The notes beneath the pieces were generated by a model. That model did no database searches. It saw only the letters and a list, made by a program, of their open reading frames with translations, and was not told the DNA's origin. A DNA stretch of 64,000 bases from a virus. Below are positions 38,101-47,500 of the stretch, piece by piece (the first letter of the stretch is position 1; each line of letters begins with the position of its first letter). The translations under genes and the position numbers were made by a program. The stretch covers positions 1 through 64,000 of the IMG/VR virus record IMGVR_UViG_3300042344_000673. One strand, written 5' to 3'.

Positions 38101-40194
38101 TTTCCAGTTAAGTGTCCCCGTTCTTTGAGTGTTTGTATAGGTATAAATTGGTTCAGGTCTTCCCAAGAAATCTTGTCCTTTCCAATTGGCTGTCACGCTC
38201 TCAGTAAACTTCAAATCATATGGTGGGAACCACATTACTCTTCCTCCGTTAGGTCCTCTTTCACAAACGGGTAACTCAGAGACATTAAAACCTGGTGTGT
38301 TTGAGGTTCTCCAAGCTAGATTTTCCAAGGAGAACATATATTTTTTTGCCACGGAAACATTACTAGCGGTGTCCAAAATTAAGTTTGAAGAATCTTGTCC
38401 ACCTTCTCTTTTGTTTGGAGCAATGTTCAAATTATAAGTTTTATCTAAAACAGAAAAGGCGAATTTTCTTCCTTCTGTAGTCATACCATCCACTTTCTGT
38501 AAATCATTGTATTGGAGATATGGGATGTCTTTGGCAAAAACACGACAATACTCTGAACCAACCTCTTGTCCAATAGCACCTATATATCTATAAACCCTTG
38601 AACCCTTAGTAAGTTCCTTATATCCGTCATTAAAGACTTTACTAACTTGGTCTATAGCATTTCCAACGTGTTGTAATCTTCTCCCCCCTTGTGGTTGACT
38701 ATCAATTATTTTTTGTGTGTCATATAGAATAGAACCCTCTCTAAACACATTATTTGTAGATTCAGTTGAGTTGTATGAGGACGGCTTAAAATCTTCATCT
38801 TGTTCAGTTACTTCTCCACCTAACCCCACTTTTTTGCCGGCATTGTCTTTGTATTTAGGTGACACCCATGTGAACCCTCCTTCAATACCACCACCGTCAA
38901 TGTAGGTTGGCGCGTTAGGACCCAACTTAACAGACTTACTTGGTCCTTCGTAAAGTTGTGCTAACTCACTTGGACCATAAACAGGGGATTGAAGCTCCCT
39001 ATTAAACTGGTCAACAGGTAAATCACCACCAGGAGAAAAAACTCTTGATGGGTCAGATGTAGTACTCCCAACATAAAAGTTACTATTGTTTTGTGTAGTA
39101 CCTACTAGTTCACCAGCAAGTCTATTGAAAACGTTTCTATCGTAGTTTGGCTTATATTTGTTGTAATCTAAGTTGAGAAATAATCTTCTTCTTGTTCCTG
39201 CGCCAGTGTTGTCTAAAAAGAGTTGTGAACCTGTCTTGGTTCCTCCTAATAATCTTGAGAAGAAGTTTCCTAAAATCGATTGTGTACCTGTTGCTGCGAG
39301 TGTAAGTTGTTGTATAGTAGTAGGTTGTTGTGAATTGATACTTGGGTCAAAATAAGAGCCAGGTATTGTTGAAGTAGGTAAAATACTCCCCGCCAATCTC
39401 AAAGCAAAATCTGTTGCAGCTAAGATTGGTGTTTGAGGTACTGTAATTGAATAATTAGGTTCTATTAATGGAACCCTTCCTGTTACCATACCTAAAATGT
39501 CAGTACCGCTGTTAGCAGTAAAAATATTTGCTCTCCCTAATGTTTGTCTCCTGATTTGAGCCGCAACTCTATCTATAAAATCTTTCTTAAGTGTCTTGGC
39601 TCCAAGTGCCGCCAAAAAAGAATCTTGACTCAGAAGCCCATCACTTCCTGAAGGGTCTTGTTGAAGTAAAATGTTAATTGGTGCGTAAGAAGATGGGTTA
39701 AATGTAGATGGATATGGTTGGTTATTATAATAATTTCTATAGGCTTGAGGTCTTTCTAAACTCTCTACAAATTGTCCCGCGTCAGCAAGTTGAAGAGACC
39801 CTCCCCCATAAGCATTAAGTGGTCTCCATGCCGGAGATATCGTTCCAAAACCAGTTTGAGCCGCTATTTCTGATTGGTCCAAAATTTTAGCATCTTGTTG
39901 GTATGGACCATACTCTCCTTCATTTGATTTTGTATTAAGAAGAGCGTTTGGGTCAGGGACTTGTCTGTAACCACCTTCAGGTCCAAACTGATTTTTTGGA
40001 TATAACTCATCAGCAAAAATAGGTGTATCAATTAAAGAATCTGGTGAATCAACCACCGGAGTTATGTTGTAACTATACTCCGTATTAACAGGTGGAGTCA
40101 GTCTCCTTGGAGATTTTGGATAGGGTGGTAAATTTTTTGTCAAACACCTATTTCTAAAGGCTTCCGTATTTACAAAATCTAAAGGGCTTGGCAT
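35110..40194 (-). CDS. Giant tail protein with OmpA-like domain
   Basis: This 1694-aa protein has an N-terminal Pro/Asn-rich part. Near residue 680 comes F-L-G-R-P-E-P-I-Y-T-Y-T-N-T-Q-R-T-G, a pattern I associate with tail tube or hub-associated proteins. Residues ~880-985 resemble an OmpA C-terminal domain: Y-N-E-S-L-G-E-R-R-L-E-S-M-K, then N-R-L, F-G-E, and a final C-R-R-T-x-I-E. The Asp of the usual G-H-T-D is not present. A Pro/Gln-rich linker follows (~995-1030). The ATG at 40194 is preferred over TTG at 40197. A TATTTATC octamer sits 14 bases before it. A baseplate hub or peptidoglycan-contacting role is inferred. Confidence 0.5.
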   Translation of the reverse strand: MPSPLDFVNTEAFRNRCLTKNLPPYPKSPRRLTPPVNTEYSYNITPVVDSPDSLIDTPIFADELYPKNQFGPEGGYRQVPDPNALLNTKSNEGEYGPYQQDAKILDQSEIAAQTGFGTISPAWRPLNAYGGGSLQLADAGQFVESLERPQAYRNYYNNQPYPSTFNPSSYAPINILLQQDPSGSDGLLSQDSFLAALGAKTLKKDFIDRVAAQIRRQTLGRANIFTANSGTDILGMVTGRVPLIEPNYSITVPQTPILAATDFALRLAGSILPTSTIPGSYFDPSINSQQPTTIQQLTLAATGTQSILGNFFSRLLGGTKTGSQLFLDNTGAGTRRRLFLNLDYNKYKPNYDRNVFNRLAGELVGTTQNNSNFYVGSTTSDPSRVFSPGGDLPVDQFNRELQSPVYGPSELAQLYEGPSKSVKLGPNAPTYIDGGGIEGGFTWVSPKYKDNAGKKVGLGGEVTEQDEDFKPSSYNSTESTNNVFREGSILYDTQKIIDSQPQGGRRLQHVGNAIDQVSKVFNDGYKELTKGSRVYRYIGAIGQEVGSEYCRVFAKDIPYLQYNDLQKVDGMTTEGRKFAFSVLDKTYNLNIAPNKREGGQDSSNLILDTASNVSVAKKYMFSLENLAWRTSNTPGFNVSELPVCERGPNGGRVMWFPPYDLKFTESVTANWKGQDFLGRPEPIYTYTNTQRTGTLNWKIVVDHPSVLNVIVNKILNKETNKTRINGILDSFFAGCRKYDLYELAKKYYTVSPSDLYELQQIISSKEASREQISAIVNTTATGNNTTVQPGGNNGTGQPTTDPTTNTPTTNVQEYEGLAGYFPNNEPVSGEPVKSYEDYYNVYLGQQSLYSAKGSSLNNFFETVIKPNFSKMKEFLEKLGTDLETNKSATVSLNLLSNTSGRASVTYNESLGERRLESMKKFILSFPKVKKASDQNRLTFVEKNFGENGDVVSFDANANRTVKNQGSCTNTGDEIYTTRAMACRRTTIEKITVTTTTTPEFPNPGPVPQPNNDPQPQLQPIPQIPPTTQIEQKYIQRDNITKRVLRALLSECDYFETIKTETPMVYDNLKDKLKFFQPAFHSTTPEGLNSRLTFLQQCMRPGDTIPTIKDINGATELQYNNATNTAFGTPPVLVLRVGDFYNTKIIPTSLSLTFEGLDINPEGIGVQPMIANVSMNFNFVGGSGLAQAVDKLQNALSFNYYANTEMWDDRADVTDTSIKVLDKNFLQSIGNPPPPLSNQVQNNYTFSNTNTIGKRLTSQITSTDEFGDISYKEFMDGFVGETRNYFQTIMNKEKQVLQQYNNAMLQLWSLQRIYQKGTFYVEQSMPEDVYIFGKPDNIQKLFNPFFDEYETAINTNSFNNQDGFITFISKPQKSFTPKTIRQIKRNYTTFIKNKKSAFLTPLSNIIQEVTNQQQNYLQFIARANTVPLGASAPGTGTDGYQEQNMTIRVFETSGTTKVAANAGLITNTLDEMIEDIKTIRKNLIEFQIKTNSSVDFDYGGQDYQGFMIYGMTVPNSAPSPTIADVIGQVFVPFNLDPNPNFDNSDFLNKQFKRMYLLCSQDLKTDNYESFKNAIIGNLKNAPEITVGGADYRQIEAEFDAYWKVMAKSFFDKETAIATKFLETMETSDTQLKTFINYNPFPSKERVLTYKLFKPPLSSQTTMIKSLGASTNLASNKQTWNDEVSTNAWVSKIKLN

Positions 40195-40208
40195 CAATTA
40201 TTATTTCT

Positions 40209-40216
40209 GATAAATA
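40209..40216 (-). promoter_or_regulatory. TATTTATC octamer before 1694-aa gene
   Basis: The octamer ends 14 bases before the ATG at 40194. Confidence 0.45.
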
Positions 40217-40232
40217 GATGTTTCTAAATTTT

Positions 40233-42053
40233 TTATGGTTTCTTGGCCGGAGCGAGTCCCAATTTTTTCAGAAGCATTTCTTTTTGTTGTGTGGTTAACA
40301 TGTCAATCAGTTCATTGAGGTTAACTTGTGTTGTCTTATTTTTATCTCGGTCGTATAGGTCTATGACACCCCTAATATTATGCGTAAGTTGTAGCGGACT
40401 CATCGTGTTCATAACCATTGGATTCATAGCACTCGATGGACCATAAACCGTAGGTGATGGGATTGCCTTCGGGGCGGTTTCTGTCTTTTTTGGTACTTTT
40501 ATACCAGTAACTTTTTCCCCTTTTCCCCCTTGGGTTTCTATACCCGGTATAGCACTTACAATTTCTTTCAAAAATTCTTCCCCGAATCCCTCTGTCACAT
40601 CACCCAAAACAACACCCATATTTTTTAACGGTGTCATAATCGATGATTTCATTAACTCCATTATATCTTTATAAGCCTCTCTTTTTTGGGTTTCATCTCC
40701 AGAGCTGGCCTTATCATACAAACTTTGAAAAGCCACCTTCATTTGTCCACCTGTTATGTCTTGTGTTATCTCCTCCATTTGTTTCCTTATATTTGTGGTG
40801 GTATTCTCCAAAAATCCCATATATCCTGGTGCACCCAAAACATTTCCCGCCACAGTTGCGTTGAGTTTTTTAAATTCTGCCAATGTTTTTTCCCCTGTTG
40901 TTAACTGTGCTCTTTGTAGGTCCTCCATTGTTTTTGGGGCCTTTTTCTGTTCTTCCACAATCCTTGACATTTCCTCTTTAGTAACATCGGCAATGTTCTT
41001 GTAAGCCTCTGCTTCACCTGGTCTTGAAACTTTAACCTCCATGGTACCCTTATCACCAATTCTCGAAATATTTGCTAAAAGAGTTTTGTCGTTTTCACTC
41101 ATATCCAAGGCTAGCCCTGTTTGGTTAATCAACGCTAATCTTTTATCCAAATCAGCAGCAGCTAAAGCAGCTTCTCTCATTGCCTTAGCACTAACCCCTG
41201 TTTGTGCTTCCATTTCTCTCAGTGTCAAAATACCTTGGGGATTTATCTTGAAACTCTTTGTTTGTTCGTCGAAATAAGTAAATTGTCTAGCAACATTGAT
41301 AAGACTATCTTGTAACCCTGAAGGGTCGGTTAGCGATTGATTCAATAAAGCCATAGGGTCAACAAGGTTTCCAGCCGCAACACCCAATCTTTGAAATGCC
41401 GAAGCCACACTAACTGCTTGGTCTGGGTCTAAAACCTTTTCCGCCAACTGAAACGTTTGATTCATATCAAACCTCAACATTGAAGCCTGTGCCGCCATTT
41501 TAGTAAGGCCTTGTACCCCATTACTGAAATTGAACCTTGACATTTGGTCCATGTTTTTCAAAACATCTCCCATCACTGTTTTAGCATTCAGCCCATAACT
41601 TTGTACTTGTACAATTGAATTCAAAACATTACTTGAAATCTGTTGGTAGTTATAACCAACGGCTCCGAAGGCTTCAACAATTTTAGCAGTTTCTACACCC
41701 AAAACTTGTGATACTGAATAAACTTCTCTCAAATCTTCAGAGGAAGCGACCACTACTCGTCTAGCACCAGCAGCTATACCGGCAATTGTGTTAGCAACGT
41801 CCTTGGTTTCCGCACCCAAGGCTTTCATTGCTGGTGTGGCATTCTGTATCCTTACCAAGAACTCATCCATTCTTTGTCTTGACTGAATGAAAGCCTTGTT
41901 CAAATTTTCACCACCCTCAACTAACTCTTGAGTTGCGGTTTTTAGATTACCGAGAACATCAGGTATCTTGAGAATTTCGTTCTTAATCTGGGCCCAGACA
42001 TTGAGTTTCTCTGCGTCGCCCGGATTTTCGGCCTCTACTCCTGTTTTTGCCAT
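40233..42053 (-). CDS. Tape measure protein candidate
   Basis: This 606-aa, mostly helical protein is rich in Ala, Gln, Met and Lys. The middle has the repeated helix pattern seen in tape measures (S-V-A-S-A-F-Q-R-L-G-V-A-A-G-N-L, Q-T-G-V-S-A-K-A-M-R-E-A). T4 gp29, the tape measure, is 590 aa. It lies just after the gp26-like gene and its overlapping +1 frame, which is where tape measure genes follow tail chaperones in many phages. No membrane segment or lytic domain is obvious. A TATTTATT octamer sits 12 bases before the ATG. Confidence 0.6.
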   Translation of the reverse strand: MAKTGVEAENPGDAEKLNVWAQIKNEILKIPDVLGNLKTATQELVEGGENLNKAFIQSRQRMDEFLVRIQNATPAMKALGAETKDVANTIAGIAAGARRVVVASSEDLREVYSVSQVLGVETAKIVEAFGAVGYNYQQISSNVLNSIVQVQSYGLNAKTVMGDVLKNMDQMSRFNFSNGVQGLTKMAAQASMLRFDMNQTFQLAEKVLDPDQAVSVASAFQRLGVAAGNLVDPMALLNQSLTDPSGLQDSLINVARQFTYFDEQTKSFKINPQGILTLREMEAQTGVSAKAMREAALAAADLDKRLALINQTGLALDMSENDKTLLANISRIGDKGTMEVKVSRPGEAEAYKNIADVTKEEMSRIVEEQKKAPKTMEDLQRAQLTTGEKTLAEFKKLNATVAGNVLGAPGYMGFLENTTTNIRKQMEEITQDITGGQMKVAFQSLYDKASSGDETQKREAYKDIMELMKSSIMTPLKNMGVVLGDVTEGFGEEFLKEIVSAIPGIETQGGKGEKVTGIKVPKKTETAPKAIPSPTVYGPSSAMNPMVMNTMSPLQLTHNIRGVIDLYDRDKNKTTQVNLNELIDMLTTQQKEMLLKKLGLAPAKKP

Positions 42054-42065
42054 TGAATCTTTTTA

Positions 42066-42073
42066 AATAAATA
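42066..42073 (-). promoter_or_regulatory. TATTTATT octamer before tape measure
   Basis: The octamer ends 12 bases before the ATG at 42053. Confidence 0.45.
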
Positions 42074-42088
42074 GAAGATTATGGATTT

Positions 42089-42253
42089 TTAATCTTTTTT
42101 ATTGTTTTCAATCCATTTGTTTAAGAGATATTTTCTCATAAACAAGGGCATGATAAGGAAATCTTGATATGTTACACTGAAAATTGTGCTTAATAAATAA
42201 AATTCGTCTATTTGTCCCTGTCTATAATCAGAAGAAAGGGCGAAAAAATTCAA
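42089..42253 (-). CDS. Overlapping +1-frame ORF, probable frameshift extension of gp26-like protein
   Basis: This open frame overlaps the last 26 bases of the gp26-like gene in the +1 frame and runs to a TAA at 42089. It has no ATG at its beginning, only a TTG at 42253. After the likely slip site it codes 50 residues: A-L-S-S-D-Y-R-Q-G-Q-I-D-E-F-Y, then a hydrophobic/aromatic helix-like part and a basic tail (M-R-K-Y-L-L-N-K-W-I-E-N-N-K-K-D). The composition is protein-like, not random. A TTT-TTT-C site at 42242-42248 would let tRNA-Phe slip +1 from UUU to UUC, giving a 292-aa fusion. The alternative is a separate 54-aa protein from TTG. Confidence 0.55.
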   Translation of the reverse strand: MNFFALSSDYRQGQIDEFYLLSTIFSVTYQDFLIMPLFMRKYLLNKWIENNKKD

Positions 42254-42968
42254 CCCCAAAACCAACATTGACCGTTAGTTTTTCTCCTGATGGGGCTGTT
42301 ACTGTCTTTTTTAAATCCAAACGTGGTTCGTTTTCTAATAAGAAATTTTTGATATACTTTGAGTCAGTAATTGGCATTCTTTCGATTTCCTTTGACAATT
42401 CCCCCTTATCTGTAATCCCATTAAGTTCAACAATTTGTCTTTGTAATTTCCATGTTACTCTCGGGGCAATCCTACCTTGTGGATAAGAATCTGCCATACT
42501 TTCGATTTCATTTGCCTCCCCGAAGGTCAGTGGTCTTATTTTAGCAACTGAGTTGGATTTGGGTAGTGTTATTGTAAAAGTACCATCTTCGTTTGGTTTC
42601 ATTCCTTGTTTTATTGACATTTGGTCTAACAACACATTTGTCTCGAAATTTTTTCTTGTTGAGGGGTCAACAAGGTTCAAAGTCATCTCAGGACCAAAAG
42701 AGGTATTTCTCAAGAAAATCAAAATTGCTTCTACATCCCCTTGGAGTAGGTCTTCAACTCTTAGGTCAGGTTCATAAATTTTATTTCTAAGGAGAGTTGT
42801 TGTTATATCCCCTGACCCTCCCATCAAAATGTTTTCATCGTTCGCAGTTAGATAACCAACTTTGACTGATGACTTTTTATTTTTATAAAAAACTCCACCT
42901 GAAGGGAGAGGTACCACGTCATGTGGTAAGTTCATATATTGTTGTCCGTATTCTCTTGATTGGTCCAT
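42228..42968 (-). CDS. Baseplate hub/assembly protein, T4 gp26-like; tail chaperone candidate
   Basis: This 246-aa protein begins, after a short leader, with V-P-L-P-S-G-G-V-F-Y, then K-V-G-Y-L-T-A-N-D-E-N-I-L and L-L-x-G-D-V-E-A-I-L-I-F-L-R. This is the pattern of the T4_baseplate (gp26/gp51-like) family. In T4 these act in hub assembly. Here it sits between tail tube and tape measure, the usual place of tail assembly chaperones, and its 3' end overlaps a second frame. A 12-bp terminator hairpin whose T-run touches the ATG lies just upstream. Confidence 0.6.
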   Translation of the reverse strand: MDQSREYGQQYMNLPHDVVPLPSGGVFYKNKKSSVKVGYLTANDENILMGGSGDITTTLLRNKIYEPDLRVEDLLQGDVEAILIFLRNTSFGPEMTLNLVDPSTRKNFETNVLLDQMSIKQGMKPNEDGTFTITLPKSNSVAKIRPLTFGEANEIESMADSYPQGRIAPRVTWKLQRQIVELNGITDKGELSKEIERMPITDSKYIKNFLLENEPRLDLKKTVTAPSGEKLTVNVGFGVEFFRPFF

Positions 42969-42976
42969 AAAAAAAA

Positions 42977-43006
42977 TTAACCGTATAGTTTATTCTATAC
43001 GGTTAA
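42977..43006 (-). terminator. Terminator after tail tube gene
   Basis: The 12-bp perfect stem TTAACCGTATAG/CTATACGGTTAA has a 6-base loop. On the minus strand it is followed by eight T residues that run to the start of the gp26-like gene. It lies 32 bases beyond the tail tube stop. Confidence 0.8.
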
Positions 43007-43038
43007 ATATAATTTGTATTGATTTTTTCTAAATAGTA

Positions 43039-43527
43039 TTAGAAAACTAATACACAACGGTCCATTCTCATTTGACAAGAAATCGTAGCCAACTTATCGT
43101 CTGAGTAGTTCAAAGCATTGAAGTTAGCACTTGTTAGGAATGTACCATAAAGAATCCATTTTTCAACAACAACTCCCGTTGGGTCCAACATCTCGAGGTC
43201 CACGTCTTTCTTATAACCCGCGGCATATCCCATACGTCCTGTTACAGACTCGGCGTGTAATCTCACCCACTCCATAAGTGCTTGAGCCGCTGAGGGTCCG
43301 ATTGGGTCTCTAAACACCACTGGTAAAGCATCCCACGTAAATCTTCCCGCAACAAATGTTGAGGTGTTCAAGAAGGGTATTTCAGTTTCAGCAATTTTGA
43401 TACTTGGTCTTGCCGTTGATTCAACGAACCACTCATTAATCCCTAAAGACGAAGGAAATCTTAGAATAAATCTATTATTCCTTTTTGGTTCGTAAGGTAA
43501 CGGCATCCGCATTAGTAAATCTGCCAT
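43039..43527 (-). CDS. gp19: Tail tube protein, T4 gp19-like
   Basis: This 162-aa protein is almost the same length as T4 gp19 (163 aa). It has the family's N-R-F-I-L-R-F start, W-F-V-E-S-T-A-R-P, the loop R-F-T-W-D-A-L-P-V-V-F-R-D-P-I-G-P-S-A-A, and the late V-x-K-W-I-L-Y-G-T-F-L. It forms the inner tube of the contractile tail. A strong terminator follows, as expected for an abundant protein, and a TATTTATA octamer lies 32 bases before the ATG. Confidence 0.9.
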   Translation of the reverse strand: MADLLMRMPLPYEPKRNNRFILRFPSSLGINEWFVESTARPSIKIAETEIPFLNTSTFVAGRFTWDALPVVFRDPIGPSAAQALMEWVRLHAESVTGRMGYAAGYKKDVDLEMLDPTGVVVEKWILYGTFLTSANFNALNYSDDKLATISCQMRMDRCVLVF

Positions 43528-43559
43528 ATTAAAAATTTTTTGTTATTCTGTTTATATGT

Positions 43560-43567
43560 TATAAATA
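43560..43567 (-). promoter_or_regulatory. TATTTATA octamer before tail tube
   Basis: The octamer ends 32 bases before the ATG at 43527, leaving an A/T-rich leader. Confidence 0.45.
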
Positions 43568-43622
43568 TACCTATTTACAATTTTTTCTACTTTACTTTTT
43601 TTTTAACTTGAATATATATCTA

Positions 43623-44447
43623 TTATACTTCTTTTTTCTTGCCTCCAGCAGTAGAATATGTTTTAACTATATTATCTGGCTTATCTTTAAAATGTCTTTT
43701 CATTACTTCTACGTTCTTAGGGTCATCATCTGAAAAACCTATTTGAGGCATAAATTTGTTAGCTATATCTTTTTTTAGAAATGCTCTTTTTTCTAGTAGT
43801 GCCGCCATCCCTTTTATATAATTCACAAATGATTCCATAGCTCTTACCTTAGCTTCCTCAGGATTGGTTGCCCCCGACTCATCCCCAAAAGACACAGGGT
43901 TATATTTGTTCAGTTCCAAGTATGTCTTAATCAATTGTTCATCGTCCATTTCTTCCTCACCTACAAACGAACGGTATTTTTTTAGATTCTTGACGAGCTC
44001 GTCTTTATCAATACCTTTGAAATCTGATACAATATAGTTGTAGACAGCTTGTTTTAAAATTTCGGGATTATGACCACGAGCTGTTATTATGGCAAATATC
44101 GAGCCGTTGTTTATTGCTTCCCTAAAATCATCAAACGCAGGACCAACTTTAGCGTTCATAGCATCAACCAAAAATTGTTTGTCACCTTCGGTTCTGAAAT
44201 TTCTAAATGGGTCTTCAGCAAAACCAACAATTGTTTGTCCGTTATAATTAAAATTTTCCTTACCCACCATAGTTCTGTATGTGGCAAAATCTTCTGTACT
44301 CATACCAACTTCTTCACCCTCACTGTTTTTTAGAATAATTTTTGTTGGCATGTGGACAATATTATCGTCCCAATCAAATGCATAATATTTCAAGTCTGGG
44401 GAACCTTCAGGTTTGAAACCTTCGTGTATGTCGTATTTTTCAATCAT
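43623..44447 (-). CDS. HAD-superfamily phosphatase
   Basis: This 274-aa protein has HAD motif I F-D-W-D-D-N near residue 25, motif II I-I-T-A-R-G-H, and a late acidic motif I-G-F-S-D-D-D-P-K-N typical of motif IV. A Gly/Asp segment S-F-G-D-E-S-G lies before it. The insert between motifs I and II is large. The substrate is unknown; nucleotide or polynucleotide phosphate groups are common phage targets. The ATG at 44447 is preferred over an in-frame TTG at 44468. A TATTTATA octamer sits 4 bases before the ATG, directly behind the sheath terminator. Confidence 0.7.
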   Translation of the reverse strand: MIEKYDIHEGFKPEGSPDLKYYAFDWDDNIVHMPTKIILKNSEGEEVGMSTEDFATYRTMVGKENFNYNGQTIVGFAEDPFRNFRTEGDKQFLVDAMNAKVGPAFDDFREAINNGSIFAIITARGHNPEILKQAVYNYIVSDFKGIDKDELVKNLKKYRSFVGEEEMDDEQLIKTYLELNKYNPVSFGDESGATNPEEAKVRAMESFVNYIKGMAALLEKRAFLKKDIANKFMPQIGFSDDDPKNVEVMKRHFKDKPDNIVKTYSTAGGKKKEV

Positions 44448-44451
44448 TGTA

Positions 44452-44459
44452 TATAAATA
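44452..44459 (-). promoter_or_regulatory. TATTTATA octamer before HAD gene
   Basis: The octamer ends 4 bases before the ATG at 44447 and directly follows the sheath terminator T-run. Confidence 0.5.
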
Positions 44460-44473
44460 GTTTGACAAATAAA

Positions 44474-44501
44474 AAACCCCCCAAAATTGCTCGGGGGGTT
44501 T
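44474..44501 (-). terminator. Terminator after tail sheath gene
   Basis: The 9-bp stem AAACCCCCC/GGGGGGTTT has a 10-base loop and is followed on the minus strand by a T-rich run. It lies 18 bases beyond the sheath stop. Confidence 0.8.
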
Positions 44502-44519
44502 GTATATTTTACTTTTCTG

Positions 44520-47500
44520 TTAGATGTTCTCAAATGAAGCACCTGTCGGAGTTATAAAGAACTCAATATCAATAAACTCGAGAGCTTTCGTAGGTTTAAG
44601 ATAAATCTTACCTGTTAGAGTGTTTCTATCTAAATCCTCTGGTGAAGATGAAACTGTCACACGGAAGTCATACAAACCTCTATCTCTTCTTATTGAGTCT
44701 AATATCGGATTAACACTATCTAAGAATTGTTGTCTTACGATTTGGTCGTTTTGTTCAAACAACAATCTAACAGCTACAGCAGATATTAACTTACGTGCCT
44801 GAAGTAATAATCTTCTAACATTTAATCTGTTGAGTGCCGTATCCGCCACTTGAAGTGTTTTGTTACCCCAAATTACAGTTCCTACATCAGCAAATGTTGC
44901 GATTGGGTTGATTCTTCCTTGATAAAGAGTATCTCTATCTTGTTGAGTCAACTTAATTCTAGCCTTGATTGAATTTACAAGACCTCTTGTGTAACCCGCC
45001 GATGCGAACCAAGGGAATGAAATATTGTCAGTTAAAGCCAAGTTTCTACAAACCTCACCTGTCGGTGGTAAGTAAATTTGGGTATTATTAACAGTATCTC
45101 TAACTAATATCCAAGGATAATAAGTTGCTGTATAGTTCGAGTCAATTCCAGTGTCATCCAATCTGTCAACCGCAGTTTGTGGGTATTGAATCAACTGAGG
45201 GTCAGTACCGTCAGGTGAAAGCAAATCATAGTCTGGTGTTGTCGTGATATAAACGGAATCAGCTCTTTGGAATTGTATCATATCAATTGTTTTTTCAACA
45301 AGTGAGAAGTTATTGATATAATCGATACTAGCTGTCGCGAATACGTTTATGTTTGTTGCCTCAGGATTTGCGAACGTTAGAATACCAAGTAAATAAGCGT
45401 AGTAATCTGAGTTAGCAAAGTCTTGAGTATTATCTTCAACAACAATTCTTTTGAAGATACCTTGACCTGTTGCGTTGGGGTAACGAGAAGAAGGGAAGAA
45501 CCCTGCTAAGAATCCACTTTGACCGATTTGGAATCTGTCTTCGTTTGTTCTGTATTCTCTATAAATGTCCCATCCGTCAAAACCACCAGCAAAACAAATA
45601 GTATATTTTCTTGCGTAGATGAAGTAGTAAGGGTTTGCTTGGTCTTGAGGGTCGTTTCTGAATTCAGCTACACCACATTCGAATGCGGTCTGCCCTGAAG
45701 TTTGGAAAGCGGAACCAATTGTAACAACAGTTGCTCCAGAATCCATGTGGAAACCTTTTGAAATTTGGTTGAAAGGTAGGGATGTAGTTGCGTTGTAGAA
45801 ATCCACAACAGGGTTAAGTCTACCTTGATACCCTAACATTGATTCGTCCACTCCTACAGTATTAGAAAATCCTAAATATGTTCTTCTTACGATGTCTCCA
45901 GGAGATTCGTCAGCAGGTCCCGAATAAAAAGGTGTGTTGTAAACTGTTTCACCAGGGAAAAAGTATTTCACTTTGAATTTTGGTACAGGTGCTAAGTTAG
46001 TTGGTGACCCGTATATTTTTTGGTTGTAACCATAGAAACCACAAGGTAAAGCATCGATTGGGGCATTCTCTGCCATTTCCACCATGATAAATTTAGATAT
46101 TAAAGCAAATTCACCATCATGGGAACCGATTCTTTTTGCCACAAAATTATTAGACGCTGGGTCCATTGTACAGTTTGTGAACTTCTCAATTACAACTGGG
46201 TTAGCATCTGTATCGAAGAAATTACGTACTAATACATCAAATGTCATATTGTTGAAAGACAAGTTAGCAATTGAAACTTTGATTTCAACGTTCGCTGAAT
46301 CCCCGTCTGAAATAGAAATAAATCTAAACAAATCATAAACCTTATTACCTCTCAATTCCGAAACTAAGAAAGGAGATTTTGGTGATTGGTATTGCTCTAA
46401 TCTCCATCCGATAGATGTGTTAGACAAAGACCTAGCACTATCTAATGAGACTAAATTACAATTTAAACCTCTTATGTAAGATTGAAGATACGCATTCGAA
46501 AGAGCCGCAGGATAAACTTCGTCAACAAAAATAGGAACCTCATTTCTAGGTTTTCCAAAGTTTGTTGTACCGAGAACTTTAGTTATGAATTTTGAAGATG
46601 TAGGACTCATAGAAGTCTCAAATGAGAAGTCATCACCAGCGTTAGTAACCCCCGAAAGTAAGAATGTAAAATATGGGTCAGTTGTTATACCAGAATATTG
46701 GTCAGTACAAACCATTGTAACACCTGTTGTAGCACTAACCTCATAAATTGGACCGTGATTCTCACTTGTATTACTGTTAGTAAATAAAGATATACCTCTT
46801 GACCTCAAAGTAGCAATAACCATATTATTGTACTCAGTAAAGGAGAATGCTGAAAAAGTATAAATGTTACCTGACACAGTACCTGAAAATTCGTCAGTTC
46901 CTGTCGAGACTAAATTAGTTACAAAATAATCGTAAGAATAACCTGAATATAAATTACCTGTTGTAATATCGAAGTTAGCATAAAACCAAGCATCGTTATC
47001 ACCTGATGTTAATTCGTTGAAGTCTAAATTTGCAGAGTTAGTCTCGAAACCATTTATGACAACAGGGTATGTTGTAATCAATGATTGAAAATCAGAATTC
47101 GGAATAGCTCCATAAATGAAACATGTATAACCAGAGGATGCTGGTGCTTCCATTATTGAATCCAAATTCGTTGTGAACTCTTGATTGATTGTTGAAGTAC
47201 CTCCATTACTTAATCTGAATTGAACTTGTAATGAATTAGCAAGTATAGACGGTAAAGCAGTTAAATAACTGATTGTATTGTTAGCAGAATTTCCTGAGAA
47301 ATCAAAAGAAAATGGAATTATACCACCATCTAAAGCCATTGTTGTGGGGTCAGGATTTGCTACGGTTGTTATACTCCAAGAAGGACCGGCATCATAACCA
47401 GACAATCCCAACACCCTTGTTACAAAAAGTTGGTTTGATTGTTGAAGGTATGATTTAGCAATATATGCCGCCTCATACTTTGGAATTTGTGTACCCACAA

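Noticed and set aside
42184-42486. Plus-strand frame opposite the gp26-like gene
   Set aside because: It lies wholly opposite coding sequence and has no domain signal.
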